From: Roseovarius marisflavi
GTDB taxonomy: Bacteria; Pseudomonadota; Alphaproteobacteria; Rhodobacterales; Rhodobacteraceae
Reading direction: 5' to 3'
Length of the DNA stretch: 64,000 bases
Assembly: GCF_900142625.1 (NCBI RefSeq)
Contig: NZ_FRBN01000005.1
Location: 1 to 64,000, forward strand
Of the stretch, positions 35,219 to 44,005 are shown one piece after another. The notes under the pieces are model-generated. The model ran no database searches. It worked only from the letters and a program-made list of their open reading frames with translations, and had not been told where the DNA came from. How positions within the stretch are numbered: position 1 is the first letter of the stretch; each line of letters opens with the position of its first letter. The position numbers and the translations under genes are program-made.

Positions 35219-36916
35219 TTACCGCACCAGATAAGGTTTGCGCTGGTTCTGCTGAGGTTCGTGCAGCCTGTGCTCGATCGGGAAGTCACCCATAAGATAA
35301 GGATGCATGCCCTGGTTCTTGAGGTTTTGAAGAAACTGCCCAAAACCGCTTAGATCGGTCATGCGCGGCACCTCGGCCAGGCCACGCAGGTTCTGTTGGC
35401 CAATTTCGTCGATGATCGTTTGTAATGGCTCCATCGGGGCCTCAATGAATTCGGCCATGGTCCAGATCCGCACCCGCGCCTTTGTCCACTGCGATCGCAG
35501 CACCTCGAGGTGCTTGCTTTCGACCCGTTGCAACAGGGCCGCCTCGCGCCGGATGTCCGAGAAATTTCTGTTGGATTTGAAAAGCGGCACGGCCCAGGCC
35601 CCGGAGATCACCGAAATTTGGGCGTTCGGGTCTTTGGCGATTTCCCATTCGATCTTTTGCTTGTCGCGCGGGCCGAATTGAAAACACTGGCGTTCCCCGC
35701 GTGTGTTCCAGATCAGGCTCGCCAGAAAGGCGCGCGGATTATAATCGCGCAGGGCGGCGCTATCGCTGAGCGCGCCGTTCATCACAGTTTGGCCTTCGGA
35801 AAACGCGGCCCGCTCTGGCGCAAATAGATGGCCATGCACGCGCATGCCGGTCATCTTGGCCAACCACGGCTCGAAATTCTCGAAAAGGTCGGAAAACCCC
35901 TCAAATACCGAATATTGCGCGCAGGTCAGGCCGTTTTCACGGCCCTCGACCGGAAACCGGCTCTGCATGTAAAGACCGGGGCGCCCGCGCGTGCGCCGCT
36001 CGACCGCCTTGGCAAAAATGCGGTCAATCTTGCCGGGGTTCGGTTCGGTCCGGTTCATCGCGCCAGCCTGATCGGTCAAAAACGCCTGATACAGACGATC
36101 GGCAAACGGCCAGATCTTGCGGGCGACAAAGCAATCCGACCGCCGCAAGAGTTGCAGGTGGTCGTCATAGAAAATATGCGGCTTGCCTTGATAGTCGAAT
36201 TTCGAAAGTGTCAGAGAGCGGCTTTCGATCTGGCGCGAATATTGCCGGACCAGGGTCTGGAAGTAGCTTTCATCGGGAATCCAGACCTTGCTGAAATAGC
36301 GGTCATAGGTGTCGCGCTCGGGGTCCTGAAGAATGGCCGAGAGGGTTTGGCGCGTCAGGCACCACCACTGGCTTCCCATATGGGGGACGATACCGTTGGG
36401 AATACGTCGCTTGAACCGCAATATGCGCTGAAGCGCGACGTATTTATCGAATAAATAGCGTTGGTTGCGCCACGAAAACGGAAAGCGCAGGGTAAAACGT
36501 TCCTGATCAAGGCCGCCCATCGTCCAGGGCACATCGGCGGTGGTGGCGGATTCGATGAAATCGGTATGCGGACGCTTGGCAAGGTAGTCGATAAGCTCTT
36601 GCACCGGGCGCAGCGGCAGGCAGGAGCCCGACGCAAGATAGACGTGGCGCACATCGGCAAAGTCGCGGAGCATGATCTTGGCCGCATCCTGTGTCGCGGC
36701 CACAAGCCCCCAGGTGCCCCACTCGCAGCGATGCCGCTTGGCAAACCGCACATCCGGCATATCGGACAAGGCGTTTACAAAAGCGTCATAGGTTTTGCGC
36801 GGCACGGCCTTGTCGACATGGATCACCAGCGGACAGCCCGCCGCCGCCCAGTGGCGCGCCACCTGTTCGGCGCGGCCAAAGGCGGTATGGACCAGCATGA
36901 TGATCCCGACACCCAT
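35219..36916 (-). CDS. GT14-like (core-2/I-branching) glycosyltransferase with C-terminal extension
   Basis: 565-residue protein. Residues 1-260 match the beta-1,6-N-acetylglucosaminyltransferase (GT14) fold: MLVHTAFGRAEQVARHW, PLVIHVDKAV, a W-G-x-W-x-L-V-A-A-T stretch, LASGSCLPLRP, and the late block PDESYFQTL. The C-terminal 300 residues have no motif I can name, although their aromatic/Arg-rich character is consistent throughout. No signal or membrane helix is present. It lies 17 bp downstream of the GT92-like gene and 6 bp ahead of the sulfotransferase gene, so all three are likely one operon. The product should be a surface or exported glycan; acceptor and sugar are unknown. Confidence 0.83.
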   Translation of the reverse strand: MGVGIIMLVHTAFGRAEQVARHWAAAGCPLVIHVDKAVPRKTYDAFVNALSDMPDVRFAKRHRCEWGTWGLVAATQDAAKIMLRDFADVRHVYLASGSCLPLRPVQELIDYLAKRPHTDFIESATTADVPWTMGGLDQERFTLRFPFSWRNQRYLFDKYVALQRILRFKRRIPNGIVPHMGSQWWCLTRQTLSAILQDPERDTYDRYFSKVWIPDESYFQTLVRQYSRQIESRSLTLSKFDYQGKPHIFYDDHLQLLRRSDCFVARKIWPFADRLYQAFLTDQAGAMNRTEPNPGKIDRIFAKAVERRTRGRPGLYMQSRFPVEGRENGLTCAQYSVFEGFSDLFENFEPWLAKMTGMRVHGHLFAPERAAFSEGQTVMNGALSDSAALRDYNPRAFLASLIWNTRGERQCFQFGPRDKQKIEWEIAKDPNAQISVISGAWAVPLFKSNRNFSDIRREAALLQRVESKHLEVLRSQWTKARVRIWTMAEFIEAPMEPLQTIIDEIGQQNLRGLAEVPRMTDLSGFGQFLQNLKNQGMHPYLMGDFPIEHRLHEPQQNQRKPYLVR

Positions 36917-36933
36917 GATTTACTGCCCTTCCC

Positions 36934-37944
36934 TCATGCCCAGTTCCCCTTGGACATAAGGCCAAGGATCTCTAGCTGACGCCAGTTTATATATTTTTCT
37001 GACCATTTGCACCAAAGCTCTGGGTTTTCCTGCACGGTTCTTGCGTAGGCCTTGTATTCCACACTGGCCGAATAATGCTGTCGGCGGGTTAATTCCTCGG
37101 CGGCTTTGGCGGTGAAGGTGTCAAGGAACTTGGCGTGAAGCAGTATCCCGCTGGCCTTTTCCCCGCCCCATTCATCGTAGGTCAGGTTAAGACCGCGCGG
37201 CAAAAGCATATGGGTCGAGCTTTCATAGGCATAGCGCCGGTCCCATTTGACCAGCGGCGTCTTGTTCAGAGCGGGCGCTTTTTTCGGAGCATCAGGAAAG
37301 AACACCCGCGCCCGTGGACCACCCTGAATCCAGACGTTGCCGTAAAACTTGTTCTTCGCGATCACATAGTTGCCGGGATCAAACCAGGCCGCTATCTCAA
37401 GCGGGTTTTGCCCGGCCTGATAGGGCACCGCATCAATCCGGCCCTTGGGGTACATATCCAAAAGCATGGCGCCAAAGGATTTGACCTGACTGGAATCAAG
37501 CCAGTCGGTCAGGGCCCGGATCGGGCGGGTATCGCAAAACGGATAGACAAAGAATTCATCGGCATCCACCACAAGCGTCCAGTGATCATGGCCGTATTTC
37601 TGTTGCAGCCAGTTCAGCCAATCGACCCCAAAGCGGGACCGCTTATAGCTTGATTTGGTCGACCAGAGCGACACGTCGTCCTGTTGCGCCAGGTATTCGG
37701 CGCCGCCATCGGTGCTGTCATTATCGACGATCAGGAAATGCGACACGCCCATTTCCCGATAATATTTCAGGAAATACGGCAATCGGATATGTTCATCGCG
37801 CAGGGTCGAAAACAAAAGGATATCACCAGGACGAATCTTTTCCGTCCGGTTGGCGACCGGTGTCAGCGAAAAATGCTTGCGAAAAGCGCGCGCTTTCGCC
37901 CGCTTTCGCCGCAGCCGCATCCGATAAGACTGCCACACACCCAA
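36934..37944 (-). CDS. Glycosyltransferase family 2/92-like protein
   Basis: 336-residue cytosolic transferase. The nucleotide-sugar fold shows DILLFSTLRDEHIRLPYFLKYY, HFLIVDNDSTDGG (acidic N-terminal site), and the DxD-type motif VVDADEFFVYP near residues 125-135. These features fit the Glyco_tranf_2_4/GT92-like group. The start is uncertain: TTG 37944 with GGGGGCG upstream is possible, GTG 37938 or ATG 37920 are alternatives. It begins a three-gene minus-strand run with the GT14-like protein and the sulfotransferase. Upstream is a clear inverted repeat at 38026-38053. Confidence 0.83.
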   Translation of the reverse strand: MGVWQSYRMRLRRKRAKARAFRKHFSLTPVANRTEKIRPGDILLFSTLRDEHIRLPYFLKYYREMGVSHFLIVDNDSTDGGAEYLAQQDDVSLWSTKSSYKRSRFGVDWLNWLQQKYGHDHWTLVVDADEFFVYPFCDTRPIRALTDWLDSSQVKSFGAMLLDMYPKGRIDAVPYQAGQNPLEIAAWFDPGNYVIAKNKFYGNVWIQGGPRARVFFPDAPKKAPALNKTPLVKWDRRYAYESSTHMLLPRGLNLTYDEWGGEKASGILLHAKFLDTFTAKAAEELTRRQHYSASVEYKAYARTVQENPELWCKWSEKYINWRQLEILGLMSKGNWA

Positions 37945-38025
37945 AGAGTTCGCCCCCAGTTAAAACGCTTTTCATCGCCAAACACTATCTCAGGGCAATT
38001 AATACAATCTTTTTTCTGCCCAATC

Positions 38026-38053
38026 TTTGGCAAAAACACAAACTGTTGCCAAA
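38026..38053 (-). promoter_or_regulatory. Inverted repeat upstream of the glycan cassette
   Basis: TTTGGCAA (38026-38033) and TTGCCAAA (38046-38053) form a perfect 8-bp inverted repeat with a 12-bp gap, lying 82 bp or more upstream of the GT92-like gene. An operator for a dimeric regulator is plausible; a transcript hairpin at the end of regA is the alternative. It lacks a U-tract on the minus strand. Confidence 0.45.
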
Positions 38054-38104
38054 TCAGATAAAAAACTGGTGTCTGGCCCAGCGCACCCTGGTTTGCGGTT
38101 TGAC

Positions 38105-38656
38105 TTAGCGTGGCGAGCGCTTGGCCAAGATGCGCTGTAGGGTGCGGCGGTGCATATTCAGGCGGCGGGCGGTTTCGCTTACGTTGCGATCGCAAAGCTC
38201 ATAGACCCGCTGAATATGCTCCCAACGCACGCGATCCGCGCTCATCGGGTTTTCTGGTGGCGGCGGCAGGGCATCGCCGGTGGCCAGCAGTGCATTGGTG
38301 ATATCCGTGGCATCGGCGGGCTTTGAGAGGTAATCCGTCGCGCCAATCTTGACTGCGGCAACCGCCGTGGCGATCGCGCCATAGCCCGTCAAGACCACGA
38401 TCCGGCTATCGGGGCGCTTTTCGCGGATGATTTCGACCACATCAAGGCCGTTGCCATCCTCAAGCCGCAGATCACACACCGCATAGGCGGGCGGTCTTGC
38501 GGTGGCAATCGCGCGCCCTGCGGCAACCGATCCGGCGGTTTCAACCTCAAAGCCGCGCTTTTCCATGGCCTTGGCCAACCGTTTCAGAAACGGTTCATCG
38601 TCATCCAACAACAGAAGCGTTTTGTCCTCACCAATATCATGCTGGTCCTCGGCCAT
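38105..38656 (-). CDS. regA: Redox response regulator RegA (PrrA/ActR)
   Basis: 183-residue regulator of the RegB/RegA redox pair, controlling respiration, carbon and nitrogen fixation genes in alphaproteobacteria. The receiver domain has the acidic pocket LLLDDDE and the phospho-acceptor Asp62 (VCDLRLEDGNG), with conserved Thr and Lys (LTGYGAIATA; LSKPAD). A proline linker PPPPENP joins it to a Fis-type helix-turn-helix (ETARRLNMHRRTLQRIL). ATG 38656 follows GGAGGAA; an upstream in-frame start lacks one. It ends at RSPR. The senC gene is upstream in the same direction, 77 bp away. Confidence 0.96.
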   Translation of the reverse strand: MAEDQHDIGEDKTLLLLDDDEPFLKRLAKAMEKRGFEVETAGSVAAGRAIATARPPAYAVCDLRLEDGNGLDVVEIIREKRPDSRIVVLTGYGAIATAVAAVKIGATDYLSKPADATDITNALLATGDALPPPPENPMSADRVRWEHIQRVYELCDRNVSETARRLNMHRRTLQRILAKRSPR

Positions 38657-38733
38657 GCCGTTCCTCCTGTTGCGCGCAATCCCTAGAAAGGTTCTAGCCC
38701 GCGCTTTTGCCTGCGTCAAACAAACGCAATGCT

Positions 38734-39363
38734 TTAGCTTGCATCAATAAAACATTGAATGCGATCAGCCATTTGTTCGGCGGTGGCATCGCGGCGGAAA
38801 AACTCGACAAAGCCGTGCTCGGGCAAAGTCAGGTATGACATGGTCGAGTGATCCACGAGGTAGAGGTCCTCTTCGCCCTCGGCGGGCTTTTGCGCCTGAT
38901 AAAACGTGCGGTATGCCTTGCTTGCCGCCTTGACCTGTTCCGCCGATCCGGTCAGGCCAAGCATGCGGGGGTGCAAATAATCCGTGAACTCGGCAAGCAT
39001 CTCGGGCGTGTCGCGCTCGGGGTCAATCGAGATAAAGACCGGCTTTACGATCTTGCCGCGGCTTTCAAGTATGTCCACCGCCTCGGCATTGCGCGCCGCA
39101 TCAAGCGGGCAGACGTCGGGACAGAAGGTATAGCCGAAATAGATCAGCGCAGGTTGGTCGATCACATCCTTTTCGGTCACCGTCTTGCCGGTTTCATCAA
39201 CCAGGGTAAACGGCCCGCCGATCTGTCCGGCGCCGCCTGCCACGCTTGAGGCGCGGCATTGCGCGAACTGATCATCATCGCCGGCGAGCATCGTCATGTA
39301 ATAGGTCACGCCAAGCAACAAAATCACGGCGGCCGTGGCGGCGATGGCAATCAGGCGGGTCAT
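38734..39363 (-). CDS. senC: SCO1/SenC-type copper chaperone (PrrC)
   Basis: 209-residue membrane-anchored thioredoxin-fold protein. An N-terminal helix (about residues 3-24) anchors the periplasmic domain. The copper-binding pair is in YTFCPDVCPLD, with the partner His in YLVDHSTMSYL. SenC/PrrC delivers copper to cytochrome c oxidase and feeds the RegB signal. Its gene is the classical neighbour of regA and is divergent from regB over 66 bp, an arrangement conserved in Rhodobacteraceae. Confidence 0.95.
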   Translation of the reverse strand: MTRLIAIAATAAVILLLGVTYYMTMLAGDDDQFAQCRASSVAGGAGQIGGPFTLVDETGKTVTEKDVIDQPALIYFGYTFCPDVCPLDAARNAEAVDILESRGKIVKPVFISIDPERDTPEMLAEFTDYLHPRMLGLTGSAEQVKAASKAYRTFYQAQKPAEGEEDLYLVDHSTMSYLTLPEHGFVEFFRRDATAEQMADRIQCFIDAS

Positions 39364-39429
39364 CGGGATTTCCTTGCGTTAGGGGGCATTGGGTGCAACT
39401 TTCAGCTTATCTAACATTCCCTTCCCCGC

Positions 39430-40848
39430 ATGCAATGGGACGCAATCGCACATATGGTTGATCACACCGCCGCCCCCTTCAAATCGCGCCAGAGCGGAAG
39501 CTGGATCAGACTTCGCACGCTGGTGCTTTTGCGTTGGTGGGCGATTGTCGGTCAGGCAAGCGCGTTGATCATCGCAGAGCGGTTTTACGACCTCAACCTG
39601 GAAATCGGCCTGTGTTTTCTGGTGATCGGCGTTTCCATCGTCAGCAACCTCGTGGCCGCCTTTGTGTTTGCCGAGAACAAACGCCTGTCTGAACAGGACA
39701 CGCTCTTGGTGGTTCTGTTCGATATGCTGCAACTTGGGTTACTGTTGTATCTGACCGGCGGGCTGAACAACCCGTTTTCCATTCTGATCGTCGGGCCGGT
39801 CACGGTGTCTGCCTCGGCGCTTTCATCCCGCTCAACCGCCTTTCTGGGGTTGATGGCGATCCTTATCGTGTCGGTCCTGATGCAGTTTTACCTGCCGCTA
39901 CGCACCGAACAGGGGTTTATCCTTCGGGTGCCGGATGTCTTTCGCTTTGGCAATTGGGTGGCGATTGTGATCGCGGTGGTCTTTCTTGGTGTCTATTCCC
40001 GCTGGATCGTGCAGGAAATGCACGGCATGTCGGATGCCTTGCAGGCCACGCAAATGGCACTGGCTCGCGAACAAAAGCTGACTGATCTCGGCGGTGTTGT
40101 TGCCGCCGCCGCGCATGAACTTGGCACGCCTCTGGCGACGATCAAACTTGCCAGCGCCGAACTGGCAGAGGAGCTTTGTGATAGCCCCGACCTGCGCGAG
40201 GATGCGCTTTTGATTGTCGCTCAGACCGATCGCTGTCGCGATATCCTGCGCTCGATGGGCCGCGCGGGCAAGGACGACCTGCACCTGCGGACCGCCCCCC
40301 TTACCGCGCTTGTCGAAGAGGCAGCAGAGCCCCATGTCGATCGTGGTAAACAGATTCATTTTGACCATGCTGCGGGCGAGGGCGATATCATGTCTCAACC
40401 CAACGTTCTGCGCCGACCAGAAGTCGTTCATGGGCTGCGCAATCTTATTCAGAACGCGGTTGATTTCGCGCGCGAGAATGTCTGGGTGGAATCAAGCTGG
40501 ACCGACGACACCATCACCCTTCGGATCATGGATGACGGGCGCGGATATCCGCCGCATCTTTTGGGCAGGATCGGTGATCCGTTCATGCGTCGCCGTGCCC
40601 CTGTGGGCGACCCCCAGCGCCCCGGTTACGAAGGCATGGGCCTTGGGCTTTTCATCGCCAAAACGCTGCTTGAACGCTCCGGCGCGGACCTTAGCTTTGC
40701 CAATGGATCGGAGTCGTTCAAATCACAGCAAAGCCATTCGGCCCGCACCGGCGCCTTTGTCGAAGTGACGTGGAATCGGGACGCCATCGCGGCACCATCC
40801 GGGGCAGAATCAACCCCACTGGGCCAAAATCAGCCCTTTAAAGCCTGA
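39430..40848 (+). CDS. regB: Redox sensor histidine kinase RegB (PrrB)
   Basis: 472-residue membrane kinase partnering RegA. Six membrane helices span roughly residues 30-195, and the quinone-site heptad GGLNNPF is at 110-116. The H-box AAAHELGTPLAT carries His229. The redox-active cysteine is Cys269 in QTDRCRDIL. N- and G-boxes follow (NLIQNAVDFA; DDGRGYPP; GMGLGLFI). The length and layout fit RegB. The start ATG 39430 has no clear Shine-Dalgarno; ATG 39454 is an alternative. It is divergent from senC. Confidence 0.95.
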   Translation: MQWDAIAHMVDHTAAPFKSRQSGSWIRLRTLVLLRWWAIVGQASALIIAERFYDLNLEIGLCFLVIGVSIVSNLVAAFVFAENKRLSEQDTLLVVLFDMLQLGLLLYLTGGLNNPFSILIVGPVTVSASALSSRSTAFLGLMAILIVSVLMQFYLPLRTEQGFILRVPDVFRFGNWVAIVIAVVFLGVYSRWIVQEMHGMSDALQATQMALAREQKLTDLGGVVAAAAHELGTPLATIKLASAELAEELCDSPDLREDALLIVAQTDRCRDILRSMGRAGKDDLHLRTAPLTALVEEAAEPHVDRGKQIHFDHAAGEGDIMSQPNVLRRPEVVHGLRNLIQNAVDFARENVWVESSWTDDTITLRIMDDGRGYPPHLLGRIGDPFMRRRAPVGDPQRPGYEGMGLGLFIAKTLLERSGADLSFANGSESFKSQQSHSARTGAFVEVTWNRDAIAAPSGAESTPLGQNQPFKA

Positions 40849-40943
40849 AGGTCGGCGGATTTCAGCGCGACCAGACCGTCATTAAGGCGGTCTTAACCAG
40901 TTTCGATAAAGTTTGACCCGACTCCTGAGACAAAAGGTGCAGC

Positions 40944-42470
40944 ATGGTCAATCTAACCGTTTCAAATTCTGTCATCCTTGGCGGCCTTGTGGTCGTGTTT
41001 TCCTTTGCCGTGCTCTGGCTGATCGGGATGTCCCGGACAGGCCAGAACAACAAGCGCGGCGTGCAAGAACATGCGGTGCACTCAAACAGTTTCCTGTTCC
41101 GCAACGAAGATCTGATCGACCATGATGCCGATACGATGCCCTTGCCGAGTGCGGAAACCGAAGATGAGAGCGACTGGCAGCGCATGCGAAAATGGCTTGG
41201 CTTCCGCTTTTCAGACCTGCCGGAGCGCCTTGGCGATTTGACCGCTGATCTTGAGATCGAAAGCAATACCGACGGTTTGAAATCACGGCTTGAATTTTCG
41301 CTTGGCAACAAGGCGGTCCATCTTACGCTAAGTGAACCGGTTACACCTGATTCCGCCACTCTCCACGAAACCCTGCGCCAACAGGCCCTTTTGCAAGGAC
41401 GGTCCGACGCAATCGACGCCGCCCCCATGCCGATTTGGGCGACCGACAAAGACGGCAATGTCATTTGGGAGAACCAGGCCAGCGAAGCGCTGAGCGATGA
41501 TCATAAGGAGCAGATACTTTTGGCCCTTGGCGATGCCCCAGAACCAGGTCTTTCAGCATCGAAACGGGTGTCGCTTGAAAACCCTGTGGGGCCGTCTGAC
41601 CTCTGGTATGATCTCAAGGCCATCGGCTCTGATACGGGTGCCCTGCATTATGCAGCCGACATTACCCGCATTATCCGCGCCGAAACCATTCAGCGTGAAT
41701 TTGTCCAGACGCTGGCCAAAACCTTTGCCAACCTCACGACCGGCCTTGCAGTGTTTGACCGCAACAAGAATCTTGCGCTGTTCAATCCCGCGCTGATCGA
41801 CCTTACCGGGCTTTCCCCCGAATACCTGAGTGCGCGGCCCAGCCTGATCAGCTTTTTTGATACGCTGCGTGACCGTCAGGTGATGCCAGAACCGAAAAAC
41901 TATGCCAGCTGGCGCAGCCAGATTAACGATATGGTCAAAACCGCCGCCGGGGGTCTTTATCAAGAGGTCTGGAGCCTGCCATCAGGCCAGACCTATCGCG
42001 TCACCGGTCGCCCGCATCCAGATGGCGCCGTTGCCTTTCTGTTTGAGGATATTTCCGTCGAAATTCTCGCCACACGTCGCCACCGCATGCAAATGGATCT
42101 GCGCCAAACGGTTCTGGATCAACTTGATGAAGGTGTCGCGGTATTGTCCGCCGAAAACCGCCTGATGTTCTGCAACAAGACGCTTGGCACACTTTTGGGC
42201 ATCGACCCGGACGGAAGCTTTGCCGATATGGGCCTTTCCGATCTTTTGGCGGCGTGCCACCGCCGTTACCCCGATGTTGGGCTCTGGGCCGAGGTCGAAG
42301 AAAAGATCACCCGCAAATCGCTAAGCAGCCCGATTATCGATACGGTTGGCCGCCCCGGTGGGGATGGTGCAACCTGTCGGGTCATGCCGCTTGGTGGTGG
42401 ATTGACGATGGTCTGTCTGACGCAGATCGTTGCGGAAATTTCCGGCATGACCACCGCCGATCTGACCTGA
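40944..42470 (+). CDS. Membrane-anchored PAS-domain protein, no output domain seen
   Basis: 508-residue protein. One N-terminal membrane helix (about residues 9-30) precedes a variable acidic linker, then PAS-like domains near 135-230 (MPIWATDKDGNVIWEN), 240-360 (TGLAVFDRNKNLALFNPALIDLTGL) and 380-470 (DEGVAVLSAENRLMFCN). No histidine kinase, GGDEF, EAL or HTH motif follows; the protein ends about 40 residues after the last PAS. It may sense a ligand and signal by binding a partner, or act as a scaffold for RegB or a kinase elsewhere. It lies 95 bp after regB and 40 bp before tsaE. Confidence 0.75.
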   Translation: MVNLTVSNSVILGGLVVVFSFAVLWLIGMSRTGQNNKRGVQEHAVHSNSFLFRNEDLIDHDADTMPLPSAETEDESDWQRMRKWLGFRFSDLPERLGDLTADLEIESNTDGLKSRLEFSLGNKAVHLTLSEPVTPDSATLHETLRQQALLQGRSDAIDAAPMPIWATDKDGNVIWENQASEALSDDHKEQILLALGDAPEPGLSASKRVSLENPVGPSDLWYDLKAIGSDTGALHYAADITRIIRAETIQREFVQTLAKTFANLTTGLAVFDRNKNLALFNPALIDLTGLSPEYLSARPSLISFFDTLRDRQVMPEPKNYASWRSQINDMVKTAAGGLYQEVWSLPSGQTYRVTGRPHPDGAVAFLFEDISVEILATRRHRMQMDLRQTVLDQLDEGVAVLSAENRLMFCNKTLGTLLGIDPDGSFADMGLSDLLAACHRRYPDVGLWAEVEEKITRKSLSSPIIDTVGRPGGDGATCRVMPLGGGLTMVCLTQIVAEISGMTTADLT

Positions 42471-42510
42471 TCGCGGTTGCGGGCAGGCGTGGCGCGTGTA
42501 GTGTCATGCC

Positions 42511-42987
42511 ATGCCAGAGCACACCGCCACAACTCAGCTTTCCAGCCCCGATGCCACCTGCGACTTTGCGCAGGCGATGGCTCCGCTTCTGCATGCCGGG
42601 GATGTGCTTTTGTTGTCGGGTGGGGTGGGCGCAGGCAAAACCCATTTTGCACGCTGCCTAATTCAAGCGCTCTTGCCCGCGCCCGAAGATGTGCCCTCTC
42701 CGACTTATACGTTGGTTCAGACCTATCCGGGTAAGACCGCCGAAATCTGGCATGCCGATCTTTACCGGCTAAACGATCCTTTCGAGTTGGTCGAGCTTGG
42801 CCTGACCGAGGCATTTTCCGACGCAATCTGTCTTATCGAATGGCCGGATCGACTTGCCGATATGACCCCCGATAATGCGCTTAGTCTTGCGTTTGACCCC
42901 GGCGAAGAAGACGATCAGCGTCTCTTGCGGCTCACCTGGTCCGATGCAAATTGGGACGAGCGCGTAAAGGGGCTTTGCCATGACTGA
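42511..42987 (+). CDS. tsaE: tRNA threonylcarbamoyladenosine biosynthesis ATPase TsaE
   Basis: 158-residue P-loop ATPase needed for t6A37 formation in tRNA with TsaB, TsaC and TsaD. Walker A is LLSGGVGAGKTHFAR near residue 35, and the downstream motifs SPTYTLVQTY and LYRLNDPFELVELGL are typical. It overlaps amgK by 8 bp and heads a run tsaE-amgK-murU-addB-addA of overlapping genes. The pairing of TsaE with AmgK is common in alphaproteobacteria. Confidence 0.94.
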   Translation: MPEHTATTQLSSPDATCDFAQAMAPLLHAGDVLLLSGGVGAGKTHFARCLIQALLPAPEDVPSPTYTLVQTYPGKTAEIWHADLYRLNDPFELVELGLTEAFSDAICLIEWPDRLADMTPDNALSLAFDPGEEDDQRLLRLTWSDANWDERVKGLCHD

Positions 42988-44005
42988 TCGCGCTATCCTG
43001 CAACAGGCGTTTATCGCGCACACCGATTGGGCCGACGCCATGATCGCGCCGCTTGCGGGCGATGCGTCAAACCGGAGGTATTTGCGTCTGACGCGGGCCG
43101 CGACAGGCGAGACCGCCGTTTTGATGGATGCGCCCCCCGAAAAAGGCGAAGACGTGCGCCCGTTTCTTCGCATCGCGCGCTACCTTACCGGGCTTGGCCT
43201 GAGCGCCCCGCGCATTCTGGCCGAGGACTCGACCAACGGATTTCTGATCCTTGAGGATCTTGGTGACGTCCTTTTCGCGCGGGTCATCCCCAACGATGCC
43301 GCGCTTGAACTGCCGCTTTACAGCGCCGCGACCGATCTGTTGGCAGAGCTGCACCATCATGCCCCACCACCAGACCTTGCCGTCTATTCGCCGGATGTGA
43401 TGGCCGATATGGCCGCATTGGCGTTCGATTGGTATCTGGTTGGTGCGACAGGCGATATCGGCCCAGACAGAGGCGCGTTTCACGCGACCATCAAGACCGC
43501 TCTGGCGACGCATGCCTCTGAAACCAACGTTCTGATCCAGCGCGATTACCACGCGGAAAACCTGCTCTGGCTTCCGGATCGGGTGGGTGTTGCGCGGGTT
43601 GGCCTTTTGGATTTTCAGGATGCAATGCTTGGCCACCCCGCCTATGATCTTGTCTCGATCCTCCAAGATGCCCGGCGCGATGTTCCGCGTGCGATCGAAC
43701 AAGGGATGATCGCCCGATATATCGACAGGTCCGGCGCCGATCCCGCGCGTTTTGAAACCGCCTATGCCTGTCTTGGCGCACAGCGGAACCTGCGTATTCT
43801 CGGCGTATTCGCCCGGCTTTGTATGCGCGACGGCAAAGCGCATTACGTTGACCTTATCCCCCGCGTTTGGGCCCATCTTGAGCGTGACCTGTCGCATCCG
43901 GCGATGGCGGCTGTCGCCAAGATTGTCCGCGCCGCTCTTGCGCCGCCAACACCCGCCATTTTGCAAAGGCTCAAAGATCAATGCGCAACCAAACCCACCC
44001 GGTAA
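42980..44005 (+). CDS. amgK: N-acetylmuramate/N-acetylglucosamine kinase AmgK
   Basis: 341-residue aminoglycoside-phosphotransferase-fold kinase. The glycine-rich start GDASNRRYLRL and the catalytic block IQRDYHAENLLWL are present, followed by the metal-binding LLDFQDAMLGHPAYDL. It phosphorylates MurNAc and GlcNAc at C1 in the anhydro-MurNAc recycling route that bypasses de novo UDP-MurNAc synthesis and lowers fosfomycin sensitivity. murU follows with a 25-bp overlap, which strongly supports AmgK rather than another APH-fold kinase. Confidence 0.9.
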   Translation: MTDRAILQQAFIAHTDWADAMIAPLAGDASNRRYLRLTRAATGETAVLMDAPPEKGEDVRPFLRIARYLTGLGLSAPRILAEDSTNGFLILEDLGDVLFARVIPNDAALELPLYSAATDLLAELHHHAPPPDLAVYSPDVMADMAALAFDWYLVGATGDIGPDRGAFHATIKTALATHASETNVLIQRDYHAENLLWLPDRVGVARVGLLDFQDAMLGHPAYDLVSILQDARRDVPRAIEQGMIARYIDRSGADPARFETAYACLGAQRNLRILGVFARLCMRDGKAHYVDLIPRVWAHLERDLSHPAMAAVAKIVRAALAPPTPAILQRLKDQCATKPTR

